Origin: Rouxiella badensis
Lineage (GTDB): Bacteria > Pseudomonadota > Gammaproteobacteria > Enterobacterales > Enterobacteriaceae
DNA length: 64,000 nucleotides
NCBI GenBank assembly: GCA_026967495.1
Contig: CP114060.1
Span: 2,542,001 to 2,606,000, forward strand
Direction: 5' to 3'
A model generated the notes under the pieces. That model searched no databases, was not told where the DNA came from, and was given only the letters and a program-made list of their open reading frames with translations. The first letter of the stretch is position 1. Each line of letters opens with the position of its first letter. The translations under genes were made by a program, and so were the position numbers. This document shows positions 19,852-29,827 of the stretch, piece by piece.

Positions 19852-19869
19852 AGGATAGCCGCATTGCCA

Positions 19870-20778
19870 TCAGTGTGACTTGTACAACCTGTCGACGGTC
19901 TTTTCCCAGTCGAACGGAACGAGATCGCGATAGCTCAGGGAGTGGGCGGTCAGAGCGTCAATAAAGCCCTGCTGGGTTTCAACCGTCGCCTTACTCTGAT
20001 GCGGGACCACGCCGACGTCTTCCAGCGTTTTCACCACTTCGCGCATCTCTTCTGCACGGCGTTTGCCGTGCTCGGCGACGCGGCTAATCAGGTAATGCGG
20101 CAGTTTGTCGTCCCAGCCCAGCGACGGGAAGCTGGCGTGCAGGGAGGCGAGCACCTCTTTCTCGACGCCGTATTGCCGTGCTGCACTCAGGCATTCGGTG
20201 GTCAGCGCCTCAAGCCCTTTGATCATGACGCTGCGGCACATCTTGATAGCCGAGGCTTCGCCGACTTCTGTGCTGTGAACCTGGCTGTTGAAACCTCGCG
20301 CATTCAGCCAAAGACGAGTCGCCTGTGCCTGTTTACCGCCCAGCAGCAGCGGCGTTTTTAGCCTTGCCGGAGGGAAGGGGGCCATCACCGCCACGTCAAC
20401 GTACTCGCCGCCGTGCCGTGAGATAAACTCAGCCGCCTGACGCTTGGTGTTGGGCGACACCGAGTTCAAGTCCAGGAAGGTCTGCCCCCGGCCAATCAGG
20501 GTGGCCGCGTGTTCGGCAACGCTCAGTGCCTGCGCGGCGGTCACCGCAGAGAATATCAGCTGGCTTTCTTCCACCGCCTGGCTAAGTGAGGTTGCCATAC
20601 GGATTGACAGGTCCTGCGCCTTCTGTTGCATCGCCGGTTTATCGTGCAGCAGATCAAAAGCTACGATCGCCAGCTCGGGATAGTTTGCCTTGAGGTCGGT
20701 CGCCAGAATAGTACCGACCTCGCCAAGACCAATCAGCGCAACCCGCCTGACGTTGAGTTCCAAATCAGGCGTTGCCAT
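19870..20778 (-). CDS. NAD(P)-binding 3-hydroxyisobutyrate dehydrogenase-like protein in the gal operon
   Basis: 302 residues. The N-terminal Rossmann motif is VALIGLGEVGTILATDL, then FLDLNSVSPNTKRQAAEF. The all-alpha C-terminal domain, with KMCRSVMIKGLEALTTECL, is DUF1932-like. ATG 20778 has AGGAGG upstream and overlaps the galD stop by 14 bp; a longer ORF from 20826 lies inside galD. It is the last gene of galB-galC-galD-this. A dehydrogenase is not needed in the textbook gallate route from oxalomesaconate, so it may reduce a side product or serve a related substrate. Family sure, role unknown. Confidence 0.8.
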   Translation of the reverse strand: MATPDLELNVRRVALIGLGEVGTILATDLKANYPELAIVAFDLLHDKPAMQQKAQDLSIRMATSLSQAVEESQLIFSAVTAAQALSVAEHAATLIGRGQTFLDLNSVSPNTKRQAAEFISRHGGEYVDVAVMAPFPPARLKTPLLLGGKQAQATRLWLNARGFNSQVHSTEVGEASAIKMCRSVMIKGLEALTTECLSAARQYGVEKEVLASLHASFPSLGWDDKLPHYLISRVAEHGKRRAEEMREVVKTLEDVGVVPHQSKATVETQQGFIDALTAHSLSYRDLVPFDWEKTVDRLYKSH

Positions 20779-21886
20779 GAGAGCCTCCTGCGTTTTTGCC
20801 GTCCCACAGGCTGCCTGGTATGGCAACGCGGCCTTCGAACAGCAGACGCGCAGTCCGCAACAATCCGCACCCAGTCAATCTTTCAGCACCCGATGCGGCA
20901 GGATTAATGTGCAATTCGACGCTGAATTCGCCGGTTGGGTGCTCTACGCTGATGCGCGGACGTGTTCCCTCTGGCGTATTCGCCAGACCCTCGGTGACCG
21001 AACCCGGCAACAGACAGGCGCTGGCCACGCTGACCGCACCCAGCACCCCAATCGAGGCGTGGCAACGGTGCGGAATAAAGGTGCGGCTGGAAAGTGAACC
21101 GCCGTCGCGCGCTTCGGCAACCAGTGTCATCTTCGGTACCGTACGCTGCGCCACGTCGCCGAGATTCATTTTCGGACCGGCCTGGAGACGAATAGACTCG
21201 AGCTTAGCCTTTAGTTCGGTGTCGTCGTCGAGCTGCTGACGGGTCTCGTAACCGGTACGACCCAGATCGGCGGCGCGCAACAATACCACCGGCATGCCGT
21301 TGTCGATGCAGGTCACTTCGATACCGTCAAACTTGTCGATAACCTGACCGGTTGGCAGCAGTGACCCGCAGCTCGAACCGGCGATGTCGGCGAACTCAAT
21401 CATAATTTCGGCGGCGGTACCCGGCACGCCGTCAATGCGTAAGCTGCCTTCGTACTCAACCTGTCCCTGCGGGGTAGGGATGTGGGCGATAGCAATTTGT
21501 CCGGTATTTTCCATGAAGATGCGCACCGGCGTGACGCCGTCCCGCGCCTCGACCAGACGTTGTTCGATGGCGAACGGACCCACGGCGGCGAGAATATTGC
21601 CGCAGTTCTGCCCGTAATCGACCACCGCCTTGTCGACGTTAACCTGCGCGAACAGGTAGTCAACGTCGGCGTCTTCACGCGCCGAAGGGCGAATGATGGC
21701 GACCTTGCTGGTCAACGGATCTGCGCCGCCGACGCCGTCAATCTGGCGCGGATCGGGGGAACCCATGACCGCCAGCAACACCTTGTCGCGAAGCTCGGCG
21801 TCTGCCGGAAGAGAGTCGGCCAGGAAGAAGGCCCCTTTTGAGGTGCCTCCGCGCATCAGGACACAGGGAATGCGAGTTTGCAACAT
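20765..21886 (-). CDS. galD: 4-oxalomesaconate tautomerase, PrpF family
   Basis: 373 residues. It opens IPCVLMRGGTSKGAFFLAD, the PrpF/GalD signature, and has the catalytic-Cys segment YGQNCGNILAAVGPFAI. The fold is that of diaminopimelate epimerase. GalD converts the keto form of 4-oxalomesaconate to the enol used by the hydratase GalB. Neighbours galC and galB make this assignment much stronger than generic PrpF. It lies 9 bp downstream of galC. Confidence 0.88.
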   Translation of the reverse strand: MLQTRIPCVLMRGGTSKGAFFLADSLPADAELRDKVLLAVMGSPDPRQIDGVGGADPLTSKVAIIRPSAREDADVDYLFAQVNVDKAVVDYGQNCGNILAAVGPFAIEQRLVEARDGVTPVRIFMENTGQIAIAHIPTPQGQVEYEGSLRIDGVPGTAAEIMIEFADIAGSSCGSLLPTGQVIDKFDGIEVTCIDNGMPVVLLRAADLGRTGYETRQQLDDDTELKAKLESIRLQAGPKMNLGDVAQRTVPKMTLVAEARDGGSLSSRTFIPHRCHASIGVLGAVSVASACLLPGSVTEGLANTPEGTRPRISVEHPTGEFSVELHINPAASGAERLTGCGLLRTARLLFEGRVAIPGSLWDGKNAGGSHGNA

Positions 21887-21895
21887 CGTGCCTCC

Positions 21896-22636
21896 TCAAC
21901 GCTTCAGCGATTTTTCCAGCGCTTCGGCGTCATCATAATAGGTCAGGCCTTTTTGCTCGAGGGTTGGGCGCATCTTGTAGATGTCCAGACCCAGCTCGCC
22001 GTCGGCCATGCGCGCACGCTTGCTCTCTTCCAGCGCTTCGCGTTGACGGCTGGCTTCAGCAACCTGGGCGACTTCTTCACGGCGAACCACGACGACGCCG
22101 TCGTCGTCGGCCACAATGGCGTCGCCCGGATAAATAATCTGACCGGCGCACAGCACGGGAATATTCACCGAACCCAGAGTCTCTTTCACGGTGCCCTGTG
22201 CATAGACGGCGCGTGACCAGACGGCAAAGCCCATCTCGCGCAGCGTGCGGGTATCGCGCACGCCAACGTCAGCCACGAGACCCACCACGCCGCGCGCCTT
22301 CAAAGAGGTCGCCAGCAGGTCACCGAAATAGCCGTCGGTGCATGGTGAGGTCGGTGCTACCACCAAGATATCGCCGGGCTTGCACTGCTCGACCGCGACG
22401 TGGAACATCCAGTTATCACCGGGCGCGACCAGCACCGTCACTGCGCTGCCCGAGATGGCGAGGTCACGTTGAATAGGACGAATTTCGCCGTCCAGCAGGC
22501 CTTTACGGCCCTGTGCTTCATGCACGGTGGCAACGCCAAACGCCGCCAGCGCCTCGACGTCCTGTTGCTTGGCACGTGGGATATTACGCACCACTACGCC
22601 TTTTTTACCGAGGATTAAACCGTCGTTGCTGCTCAT
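21896..22636 (-). CDS. galC: 4-carboxy-4-hydroxy-2-oxoadipate aldolase, RraA-like
   Basis: 246 residues. The RraA/HMG aldolase fold is marked by APGDNWMFHVAVEQCKPGDI and the metal-binding segment VGLVADVGVRDTRTLREMGF. It also has PVLCAGQIIYPGDAIVADDD. The class II, divalent-metal aldolase splits 4-carboxy-4-hydroxy-2-oxoadipate into pyruvate and oxaloacetate, the last step of the gallate and protocatechuate 4,5-cleavage routes. Its start overlaps the galB stop by 4 bp (ATGA), so the two are translationally coupled. Confidence 0.9.
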   Translation of the reverse strand: MSSNDGLILGKKGVVVRNIPRAKQQDVEALAAFGVATVHEAQGRKGLLDGEIRPIQRDLAISGSAVTVLVAPGDNWMFHVAVEQCKPGDILVVAPTSPCTDGYFGDLLATSLKARGVVGLVADVGVRDTRTLREMGFAVWSRAVYAQGTVKETLGSVNIPVLCAGQIIYPGDAIVADDDGVVVVRREEVAQVAEASRQREALEESKRARMADGELGLDIYKMRPTLEQKGLTYYDDAEALEKSLKR

Positions 22637-23391
22637 GCAAGCTCTCCTGTCACGCGTGGGAAGATGCTCTGATAGCCTTCACCGTAAACGATGTTTTTGC
22701 TGGTGGTGATGCCAACGTTACGCTTGGCCTGCACACCGCGCTGCTGAGCGACGCGAGTGTAGTATTCCCACAGGTGTTCCTGACCGGCCATACACTGAAT
22801 GGCGGCATACTTTTTGTCCCACACGTCGGTGATGTCGAGCAGGACGTCCGGTTTCCATTCACACTGCTCAGGCTGGTGCGGTTCGAAGCAATAAACCGGC
22901 GGAGCAGCAACGATAGGTTCGCCCGGCTTGTAGCCTTCTGCCTGCGCGATAATGCGGGCTTCCTGCGCCAGGTTGGTCGCCATTGGGTGATCGTAGTTGT
23001 ACGGGTCTTTCAGGGAATGGGTCAGCACGAAGTGGGGCTGAATGCGACGGTAAACGTCGGCCAGACGGAACAGGTCGTCTTTGGTGGCGCGCAGTGGGTA
23101 GTCGCCCATGTCAAAGAACTCGACGCTAGCCCCCAGAATTTCTGCGGCGGCCATGGCTTCTTCGCGACGTGCGGCTTTAACCTTCTCTTCGGTCATCTCG
23201 CCTTTGCGCCACAGCTTGGCGGATTCGCCGCGCTCACCGAAGGACAGGCAAACGATATGGACCTTGTAACCCAGCTGAGTATGTTGCGCGATAGCACCGC
23301 CCGCACGCCATACAAAGTCAGCCGAGTGAGCACTGACAACCAGGGCGCTTTTTGCTGCGCTATCGGCAGCACCTTTGTTTGTATTTGTCAT
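22633..23391 (-). CDS. galB: 4-oxalomesaconate hydratase, PIG-L family
   Basis: 252 residues. The LmbE/PIG-L zinc-site motif is VVSAHSADFVWRAGGAIAQH, a variant of AHPDD. Later segments are FGERGESAKLW, HSLKDPYNYDHPMA and PPVYCFEPHQPEQCEWKPDV. These are typical of GalB, the non-classical hydratase that adds water to 4-oxalomesaconate. First gene of the gal operon. ATG 23391 is preferred over an upstream extension. Its promoter lies in the 171-bp gap shared with the divergent LysR regulator. Confidence 0.88.
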   Translation of the reverse strand: MTNTNKGAADSAAKSALVVSAHSADFVWRAGGAIAQHTQLGYKVHIVCLSFGERGESAKLWRKGEMTEEKVKAARREEAMAAAEILGASVEFFDMGDYPLRATKDDLFRLADVYRRIQPHFVLTHSLKDPYNYDHPMATNLAQEARIIAQAEGYKPGEPIVAAPPVYCFEPHQPEQCEWKPDVLLDITDVWDKKYAAIQCMAGQEHLWEYYTRVAQQRGVQAKRNVGITTSKNIVYGEGYQSIFPRVTGELA

Positions 23392-23562
23392 TTGCCTAAT
23401 CCTTATCATTTTATATTTTGAGGGTACCAAACGCATCGCGTGGTCTGATTTCTATGCTGGCAGTGGACAGGGGACACAGGTAATTCATTTAATTGCAGCA
23501 GGTATGCGTTTTATTTATATTGCTGGTTCAGTTCACGAAAAAAAGACAGACGGGAGAAGGGG

Positions 23563-24777
23563 ATGAGGCAAGAACGAGAGTTATGTAACCTGATGCAGAT
23601 CCGGGCATTTTGTCAGGTCGTGGATCAGGGCAGCGTCTCGCGCGCGGCCGACGAACTGTTCCGCACCCAGTCGGCCATCACGCGGGCAATACGCGACCTC
23701 GAGGAGCATTTAGCCGTTCCCCTGTTTGAGCGCCACGCCAACGGTATGCTGCTAACCGATTACGGAAAATGCATTCTTCCGCGTGCCCGTCGTGCGATAG
23801 CCGACCTGCACGACACCGCCGAGCTGCTGACGCGCTTGCAGGGTAAAAATGCGCCGGGCAGAGCGCCTACAGAACCGCTGTATTTGTTCAACGTACGGCG
23901 GCTGCAAATCTTTGTTGCGCTCTGCAAGACGCGGCATATGCAGACCGTCGCCACGCTGCTGGGCCTGAGTCAGCCCGCCGTCTCGGCCGCGCTGAAGGTG
24001 CTGGAAAACGGTGCGGACACCTCGTTGCTCGAACGCACGCCCCAGGGCATGATCCCAAGTCTCGCTGGCCAGGAAATTGTGCCTAATATCCGACGTGCGC
24101 TGAACGAGCTGCGGCATATTCCCGCCGATATCGCGTCCCGTCAGGGGGTGCTGGTCGGTACCGTGCAGATAGGTGCGCTACCGCTGAGCCGAGCACGTCT
24201 GCTGCCGCAGGCCATCCTGTCGGTGACCGCCCGCTATGCCGGTATCAAGATCATTACCAACGAAAGTGCCTTTGCGGTGCTGGCCTCCGAGCTGCGTTCC
24301 GGCGAGGTGGATTTTATCGTCGGCGCGCTGCGCACCAGCGATTATGCGGCGGATATGGTGACCGAGACGCTGTTTACCGAAGAGATGGTTATTCTGGCGC
24401 GGCGCGGTCATCCGCTCAGCGAAACCTCGGTCGGACCTGAAGAGCTTCGCAACGCACGCTGGGTGCTGCCGCGATCCGAAACCCCCGCCAGAAAACTGCT
24501 GGAGAGCAGCTTTCAATCGATGAACATCCCGGCGCCGGATCCGGTAGTAGAGAGCGGCGACCTGGCTATCGTCCGTGGGCTGTTGCTCGATTCCGACATG
24601 CTGGCGGCGGTATCAGCCAGACAGTTGGAGCACGAACTGGACAACGGCGAACTGGTTACGCTCAACGTGGAGCTTGCCGACACCCGTCGCGCAATCGGCA
24701 TTACCTATCGCGCCGGAAGCCTGCTGTCCCCGGCCGCCAACGCGATTATTGAAGCGATCCGCTCGCAGGCGAGCTAG
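23563..24777 (+). CDS. LysR-family regulator with two N-terminal HTH domains, GalR-like
   Basis: 404 residues, ~100 longer than usual LysR proteins. Two LysR-type helix-turn-helix units are visible: RAFCQVVDQGSVSRAADELF (residues ~15-34) and IFVALCKTRHMQTVATLLG (~117-135). The second is followed by LSQPAVSAALKVLE. A periplasmic-binding-like effector domain follows. It is divergent from galB and therefore the likely activator of the galBCD operon, as GalR is for gallate in Pseudomonas (inference by analogy). The effector cannot be read from sequence. Confidence 0.85.
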   Translation: MRQERELCNLMQIRAFCQVVDQGSVSRAADELFRTQSAITRAIRDLEEHLAVPLFERHANGMLLTDYGKCILPRARRAIADLHDTAELLTRLQGKNAPGRAPTEPLYLFNVRRLQIFVALCKTRHMQTVATLLGLSQPAVSAALKVLENGADTSLLERTPQGMIPSLAGQEIVPNIRRALNELRHIPADIASRQGVLVGTVQIGALPLSRARLLPQAILSVTARYAGIKIITNESAFAVLASELRSGEVDFIVGALRTSDYAADMVTETLFTEEMVILARRGHPLSETSVGPEELRNARWVLPRSETPARKLLESSFQSMNIPAPDPVVESGDLAIVRGLLLDSDMLAAVSARQLEHELDNGELVTLNVELADTRRAIGITYRAGSLLSPAANAIIEAIRSQAS

Positions 24778-24893
24778 CGAGACCTTTGCCGTTTTCGACC
24801 GCATTCAGACCATAACCATTTTTTCAGTAACGGCAGCAGGGTCTCCGTCGCCATCGCTAAAGCAAATAACCGCCTCATTCGGGAAAATCATCC

Positions 24894-26224
24894 TCAGGCA
24901 AGCTTGTGCAGCACGTCGCCCACGGCGTCGAACAGGCGGTCGAGATCCTGTTGTCCTGCGGTGAACATTGGCCCGAACTGTAGCGAATCTCCGCCAAAAC
25001 GCACATAGAAACCGGCTTTCCACAGCGCCATGCCGGCATCAAACGGCCTGATGGCCGCATCATTATCGCGTGGAGCCAGCTGGATAGCCCCGACCAGGCC
25101 ACAGTTACGGATATCCACCACGTTCGGACAGGACTTCAGGGCGTGAATTTTCCGCTCAAAGTGGGGGCCAACTCGGCGGAACGTGCGATAAGCTGCTCAT
25201 TCTCTAGAATATCCAGCGTTGCCAGCGCGGCGGCGCAGGCCACCGGATGCGCCGAATAGGTATAGCCGTGCGGGAATTCAACCAGATGCTCGGGCAGGTT
25301 TTGCGACATAAAAGTCTGATAAATTTCACTCGACGCGACCACGCCACCCAGCGGCACGGCTCCGTTGGTGATTTGTTTGGCGAAGTTGAGAATGTCCGGC
25401 GTGACGCCAAAGTATTCTGCGCCCGACCAGCGGCCCATGCGGCCAAAGCCGGTGATGACCTCATCAAAAATCAGCAGGATATTGTGCTGGTCACAAATCT
25501 CGCGCAGGCGCTGTAGGTAGCCCTTTGGCGGCACAATTGCGCCCGCAGAGCCTGAAACCGGTTCGACAATCAGCGCTGCGATGTTAGAAGCGTCGTGCAG
25601 CTCAATCAGCTTGAGCATCTCGTTGGCCAGCTCAACCCCGCCGGTTTCGGCCATGCCCTGCGTAAACGCCATTCCACTTTGCAGCGTGTGCGGCAGGTGA
25701 TCGACGTCCATAAACTGACCGAACATCTTGCGGTTACCGCCGATGCCGCCGAGGCTGGTGCCGGCGATATTTACTCCGTGATAACCGCGCGCGCGACCAA
25801 TCAGTTTGGTTTTTGAGGCTTGACCTTTGATACGCCAATAGGCCCGCGCCAGTTTCACCGCCGTGTCGGCCGACTCAGAGCCGGATCCGGTGAAAAACAC
25901 GTGGTTGAGCGGGTCGGGAAGGTGATTAACGATGCGTTCTGCCAGCTGGAAAGACAGCGGATGCGCGAACTGGAATCCCGGCGAGTAGTCGAGCGTGCCG
26001 AGCTGTTTGCTCACTGCCTGCTGAATTTCGCCACGCACATGACCGGCCCCGCAGGTCCACAGCGCCGACAGGCTGTCGTATATCTTGCGCCCGTCGTTAT
26101 CGAACAGCCATTGCCCTTCGGCACCGACAATAAAGCGCGGATCGCGGTGGAAATTGCGGTTGGCGCTGAACGGCATCCAATGCGCATTCAGATTGAGTTT
26201 ATCTACGTCAAAGGCGTTGGTCAT
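24894..26224 (-). CDS. Beta-alanine/omega-amino acid:pyruvate aminotransferase (frameshifted)
   Basis: About 443 residues after repair, class III PLP aminotransferase. N-terminal AHWMPFSANRNFHRDPRF is typical of beta-alanine--pyruvate transaminases. Others: FFTGSGSESADTAVKLARAY, EPVSGSAGAIVPP, FDEVITGFGRMG and the PLP-lysine segment FAKQITNGAVPLGGV. The frame breaks at GGGGG 25163-25167; one more base restores AELAPHFERKIHALKSCPNV, so a lost homopolymer base is likely. It is divergent from a LysR gene at 26336, the probable regulator. Confidence 0.85.
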
Positions 26225-26335
26225 GGCGTCTGTCCCGGTCTTGTTAAATGAGGTGATGACAGAGAGTTTGCAATGATTCGCCGGGTGAGTTAAATCTAAA
26301 ACAACTCACGCTCAGATGTTGGATTACTCACCTAA

Positions 26336-27253
26336 ATGCCAAAATCCAAAATTGGTCAGATTGCCGATGTCGATATCAAATTACTGAAGATATTCAAAAC
26401 GGTAGCGGAATGCGGCAGCTTTACCGCCGCCGAAACGCTGCTGGGCATCACCCGTTCGTCGATAAGCCTGCACATGGGGGACCTCGAGAAACGTTTGGGG
26501 ATCCGGCTTTGCCAACGCGGCAGGGCCGGTTTCGCGCTGACCGAAGAGGGGCGGGTGGTGCTGCGAGACAGCGAAACGCTGCTGGCGGCGGTTGAAAACT
26601 TTCGTCAGCAGGTCAATCAGATCCACGACCATCTGCGCGGCGAGTTTAACATCGGCATCATCAATAACCTGATAACCCAACCGCAGATGAAGGTCACCAA
26701 TGCGCTGTCGCACCTGCGCGGCAAGGGGAAGGACGTAGTCATCAATATCAGCATGACGACGCAGGAAGAGATTGAGAGAAAGGTGCTGGATGGTCGGCTG
26801 CACGTCGGCGTGGTTCCGATGACGTCACCGCTTTCAGGTCTCGACTATCGGGCTATCTACAGTGAGAAATCCTCTCTCTATTGCGGTCGGCAGCATCCGT
26901 TGTTTGCGCATAGCGGCGAACTGCCCGAGGCGGCAATAGCCGGTTTGGACGCGGTGGTGCCCAATGGACGTATTACTCCGGAGACGCTCGCGCTTTATGG
27001 TCGAATGCAGGCGGCGGCGCGGGCCAGCGATCGTGAGGGCATTGCCTTTCTGATCCTCACCGGAAAGTTCGTCGGTTTTTTACCCGATCATTACGCCAAT
27101 ATCTGGGTCGAACGCGGCGAGATGCTGACGATAAATCCGCATCGGCTGTCGTTGAATACCGATATTGTGGTGACCACTCGAAAAGGGAGTAACAAGAATC
27201 TGCTGCTGGAGAGTTTTATGGCGGAGTTGTTTCACCCAACGAGTGAGCAATAA
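26336..27253 (+). CDS. LysR-family transcriptional regulator
   Basis: 305 residues, normal LysR length. HTH at about residues 17-40: LKIFKTVAECGSFTAAETLL then TRSSISLHMGDLEKRLG. It is divergent from the omega-aminotransferase across 111 bp, so it probably controls that gene in response to an amine or amino acid (inference). Intact frame. It ends in a hairpin shared with the convergent budB. Confidence 0.85.
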   Translation: MPKSKIGQIADVDIKLLKIFKTVAECGSFTAAETLLGITRSSISLHMGDLEKRLGIRLCQRGRAGFALTEEGRVVLRDSETLLAAVENFRQQVNQIHDHLRGEFNIGIINNLITQPQMKVTNALSHLRGKGKDVVINISMTTQEEIERKVLDGRLHVGVVPMTSPLSGLDYRAIYSEKSSLYCGRQHPLFAHSGELPEAAIAGLDAVVPNGRITPETLALYGRMQAAARASDREGIAFLILTGKFVGFLPDHYANIWVERGEMLTINPHRLSLNTDIVVTTRKGSNKNLLLESFMAELFHPTSEQ

Positions 27254-27254
27254 G

Positions 27255-27284
27255 GCCAGACGCCGCAATGATGTGGCGTCTGGC
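27255..27284. terminator. Hairpin between convergent LysR and budB
   Basis: GCCAGACGCC / GGCGTCTGGC with a 10-nt loop, between the LysR stop (27253) and the budB stop (27293). TTTT appears 6 nt later on the plus strand. Confidence 0.6.
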
Positions 27285-27292
27285 GGAGCGTT

Positions 27293-28982
27293 TTAGAAAA
27301 TCTCGTTCATGTTCAACTGGCTCATCAGCAGCGCGTTATCACTGTAGTCGACCGGAATAGCCACCACCGCCGGACCTTGGACGTCCATCGCGGCGCGCAG
27401 GGTGCGCTCCAGCGAATCGGCGGAGGTTACCGCAAAACCCTTGGCCCCAAAGGCGTCGGCGTAGGCCTTGAAGTCAATCGGCCCAAATTCGATGCCAGAA
27501 GTGCGATGATATTTTTTCTCCTCCTGAATCGCCACCATGTTATAGGCCTGATCGACCCAGATGATATGCAGCAGATTCACGCCCAGTCGTACCGCGGTTT
27601 CCAACTCCATGCTTGACTGCATGAAACCGCCGTCACCGGATACCGACACCACCTTGCGGCCAGGCTCGACCAGCGCCGCACCAATCGCCCAAGGCAGTGC
27701 GACACCCATCGTTTGCTGGCCGTTGGAGATAAGTACCTGACGCGCACGGAAGCTGTAAAGATAGCGTGCAATCCAGATATGAAAGCTGCCCATGTCCACG
27801 CACAGGGTCACGTCGCTGTTGACGATGTCCTGCATCGCGCGCACCAGACGCAGCGGGTGAATGGCAAACTGATTCAGGCTGCGGCCTTTCTGATCCAGCA
27901 ACTGCCGCTGTAAACGGCGTTCCTCAAGGATATCGATGGCTGCCGGAGCTCAGCGCAATCTGCTGTTTTACCTGCTCCGTTAGCAGGTCCACGGTGGCGG
28001 CGATGTCGCCGACCAGCTCGATTTCAGGTTGATACAGACTGTCGGTCTCGGCGGGCGTCACGTCGATGTGTACCAGTTTGGCCGTGCCGTTGCTCCACTG
28101 GGCAGGTTCGTACTCGACCGGGCTGTAGCCAATAGTGATCACCAGATCGGCGTTTCGCAGCAGGCGGTCACCGGCCTGATTGTTAAATAGTCCAACGCGG
28201 CCCGCGAAACGGTGGAATGAAGCCTGGTCAATAACCCCTGCCGCCTGATAAGTGCTGGTGACTGGCAGGTCGCCTTTATGCAGCAGACGGCGAATTGCCT
28301 CGGCGTTAGGGGGCTGACTGGCCATCAGACCTAATAGCAAGACTGTATTCTTGGCTTTCTCCAGTAATTTAGAGACTTCAAGAATGGCGCTGTGCGGCGC
28401 GCTGCCAAGGGTGGGCGAATAGGAGGCCAGCAGCTTGCCCCGCGTCGGCTTATTGATAAGGTCCATCGGCAGGCTGATAAATGCGGCCCCAGGACGGCCG
28501 AATTCGGCGGCGCGAAAACCGTTGGAAACTACCTCTGCCAGCGCGGAGGAGGAGATAGCCTCAGCCGAATATTTGGTGACCGGTTTGAACATCGACACGG
28601 TGTCCATCGTCTGATGCACCTGTTTCAGGTGGTCGGCGCGTTTCACCGCACCGCCCAACGCCACCATCGGGTCACCTTCAGAGTTGGCGGTGGCCACGCC
28701 GGTGATTAGATTAGAGCAACCCGGACCGGAGGTGACTAACGCCACGCCCGCCTTGCCGGTGAGGCGTCCGACCGCAGCGGCCATAAACGCGGCGTTGGCT
28801 TCGTGGCGGACCACGACGGTGTCGATTTTCGAGTCGACCAGCGAATCAAAGACGCGGTCTATTTTGGCCCCGGGAATGCCGAAGACGTGCTTGACGCCCT
28901 GTGCTTCGAGCTGGGCGACGACCAGGTCCGCACCGCATTTCCATTCATCGTTTTTATCGATACTGCTGTTTGATTCTTTCAT
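27293..28982 (-). CDS. budB: Catabolic acetolactate synthase (frameshifted)
   Basis: About 560 residues after repair. It condenses two pyruvates to 2-acetolactate using ThDP. N-terminal FGIPGAKIDRVFDSL, catalytic Glu in VVRHEANAAFMAAAVGRLTG, and the ThDP motif starting SGDGGFMQSSMELETAVRLG. The IPGAK (not IPGG) start is typical of the catabolic AlsS/BudB enzyme. The frame changes at GGAGCTC 27945-27951; removing one base gives ALSPAAIDILEERR, so it is probably intact in vivo. It is 14 bp downstream of budA, giving the order budA-budB, with budC elsewhere (36679). Confidence 0.9.
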
Positions 28983-28996
28983 TTTTATCGCTCCTG

Positions 28997-29725
28997 TTAA
29001 CTCTCAACGGCCCGAATGGCTTCCTGCAGGTTCTCTGGCGAGAGGTTGGCATTGAGGAAATCGGTGTCCCATGGGAAGTCGATCATCAGCTTTTCAACGG
29101 TGCCAAACTTCAGCGTGCCGCGCTCGACCTGATAGTCCAGCACGTGACCGCCGCTGCTGCGCGCCTCGTTGATAAAGTGTTCGTGATAGCCCGCAACGTT
29201 GATGCCCTGCATGTATTCCGGGGTTAGAAAACCGATCAGCACGCCGCGATTGTTCTCGATGTGAAAGGTGGGCTGTTGTTTCACCGCCTCAAGCATCGGT
29301 TTGTAGGGACGATGCTGTTCCGGTACGGTGCGGGTATCGACACGGCTAAATTCGCCGTCAATGCGCAGGGCGCAGAAGCTGTTCTGACTGGCGATGACCT
29401 TATCGATGACCTGATGAATCTCTTCACGGGTATGCGGACAGTCTATTTTGTATTCATTAGTGGGGTTAAAGAATGTCATCGTCGCAAACGGCGTTTTTTG
29501 GTCGGACGTGGCGCGTCTCGCGGTGCCGTCTCCGCGCAGTTGGAAGATGTTGCCGTCGAAGGCGATCAGCTCGCCGTCGAGTTTGTTGAAAGTGCCAAGG
29601 CCGAAGTCACCGTGCTCGCGCAGCTGCGCCATGGTGGTATCGCCTTCATAGACGCCGCTGAGTAGGGCGCTCATCAAAGAAGCCTGATAGAGGACATTGG
29701 AACGTGAAACAGAAAGGTTGCTCAT
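28997..29725 (-). CDS. budA: Alpha-acetolactate decarboxylase
   Basis: 242 residues. It decarboxylates 2-acetolactate to acetoin. The zinc site is seen in HEHFINEARSSGGHVLDYQ (His-x2...His), with substrate Arg/Glu in DGEFSRVDTRTVPEQHRPYK. Start MSNLSVSRSNVLYQASLMSA. First gene of the bud operon, divergent from the regulator budR across ~100 bp. Confidence 0.93.
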   Translation of the reverse strand: MSNLSVSRSNVLYQASLMSALLSGVYEGDTTMAQLREHGDFGLGTFNKLDGELIAFDGNIFQLRGDGTARRATSDQKTPFATMTFFNPTNEYKIDCPHTREEIHQVIDKVIASQNSFCALRIDGEFSRVDTRTVPEQHRPYKPMLEAVKQQPTFHIENNRGVLIGFLTPEYMQGINVAGYHEHFINEARSSGGHVLDYQVERGTLKFGTVEKLMIDFPWDTDFLNANLSPENLQEAIRAVES

Positions 29726-29827
29726 ACGGGGACTCCGGAAAATCCATTAACAAGATTAACTAAAGGTTGACTCCATTCCGCCCTGAGTTCCAATATGAAG
29801 AGGTGTTCACTTTGAGACGTTTTTAAT

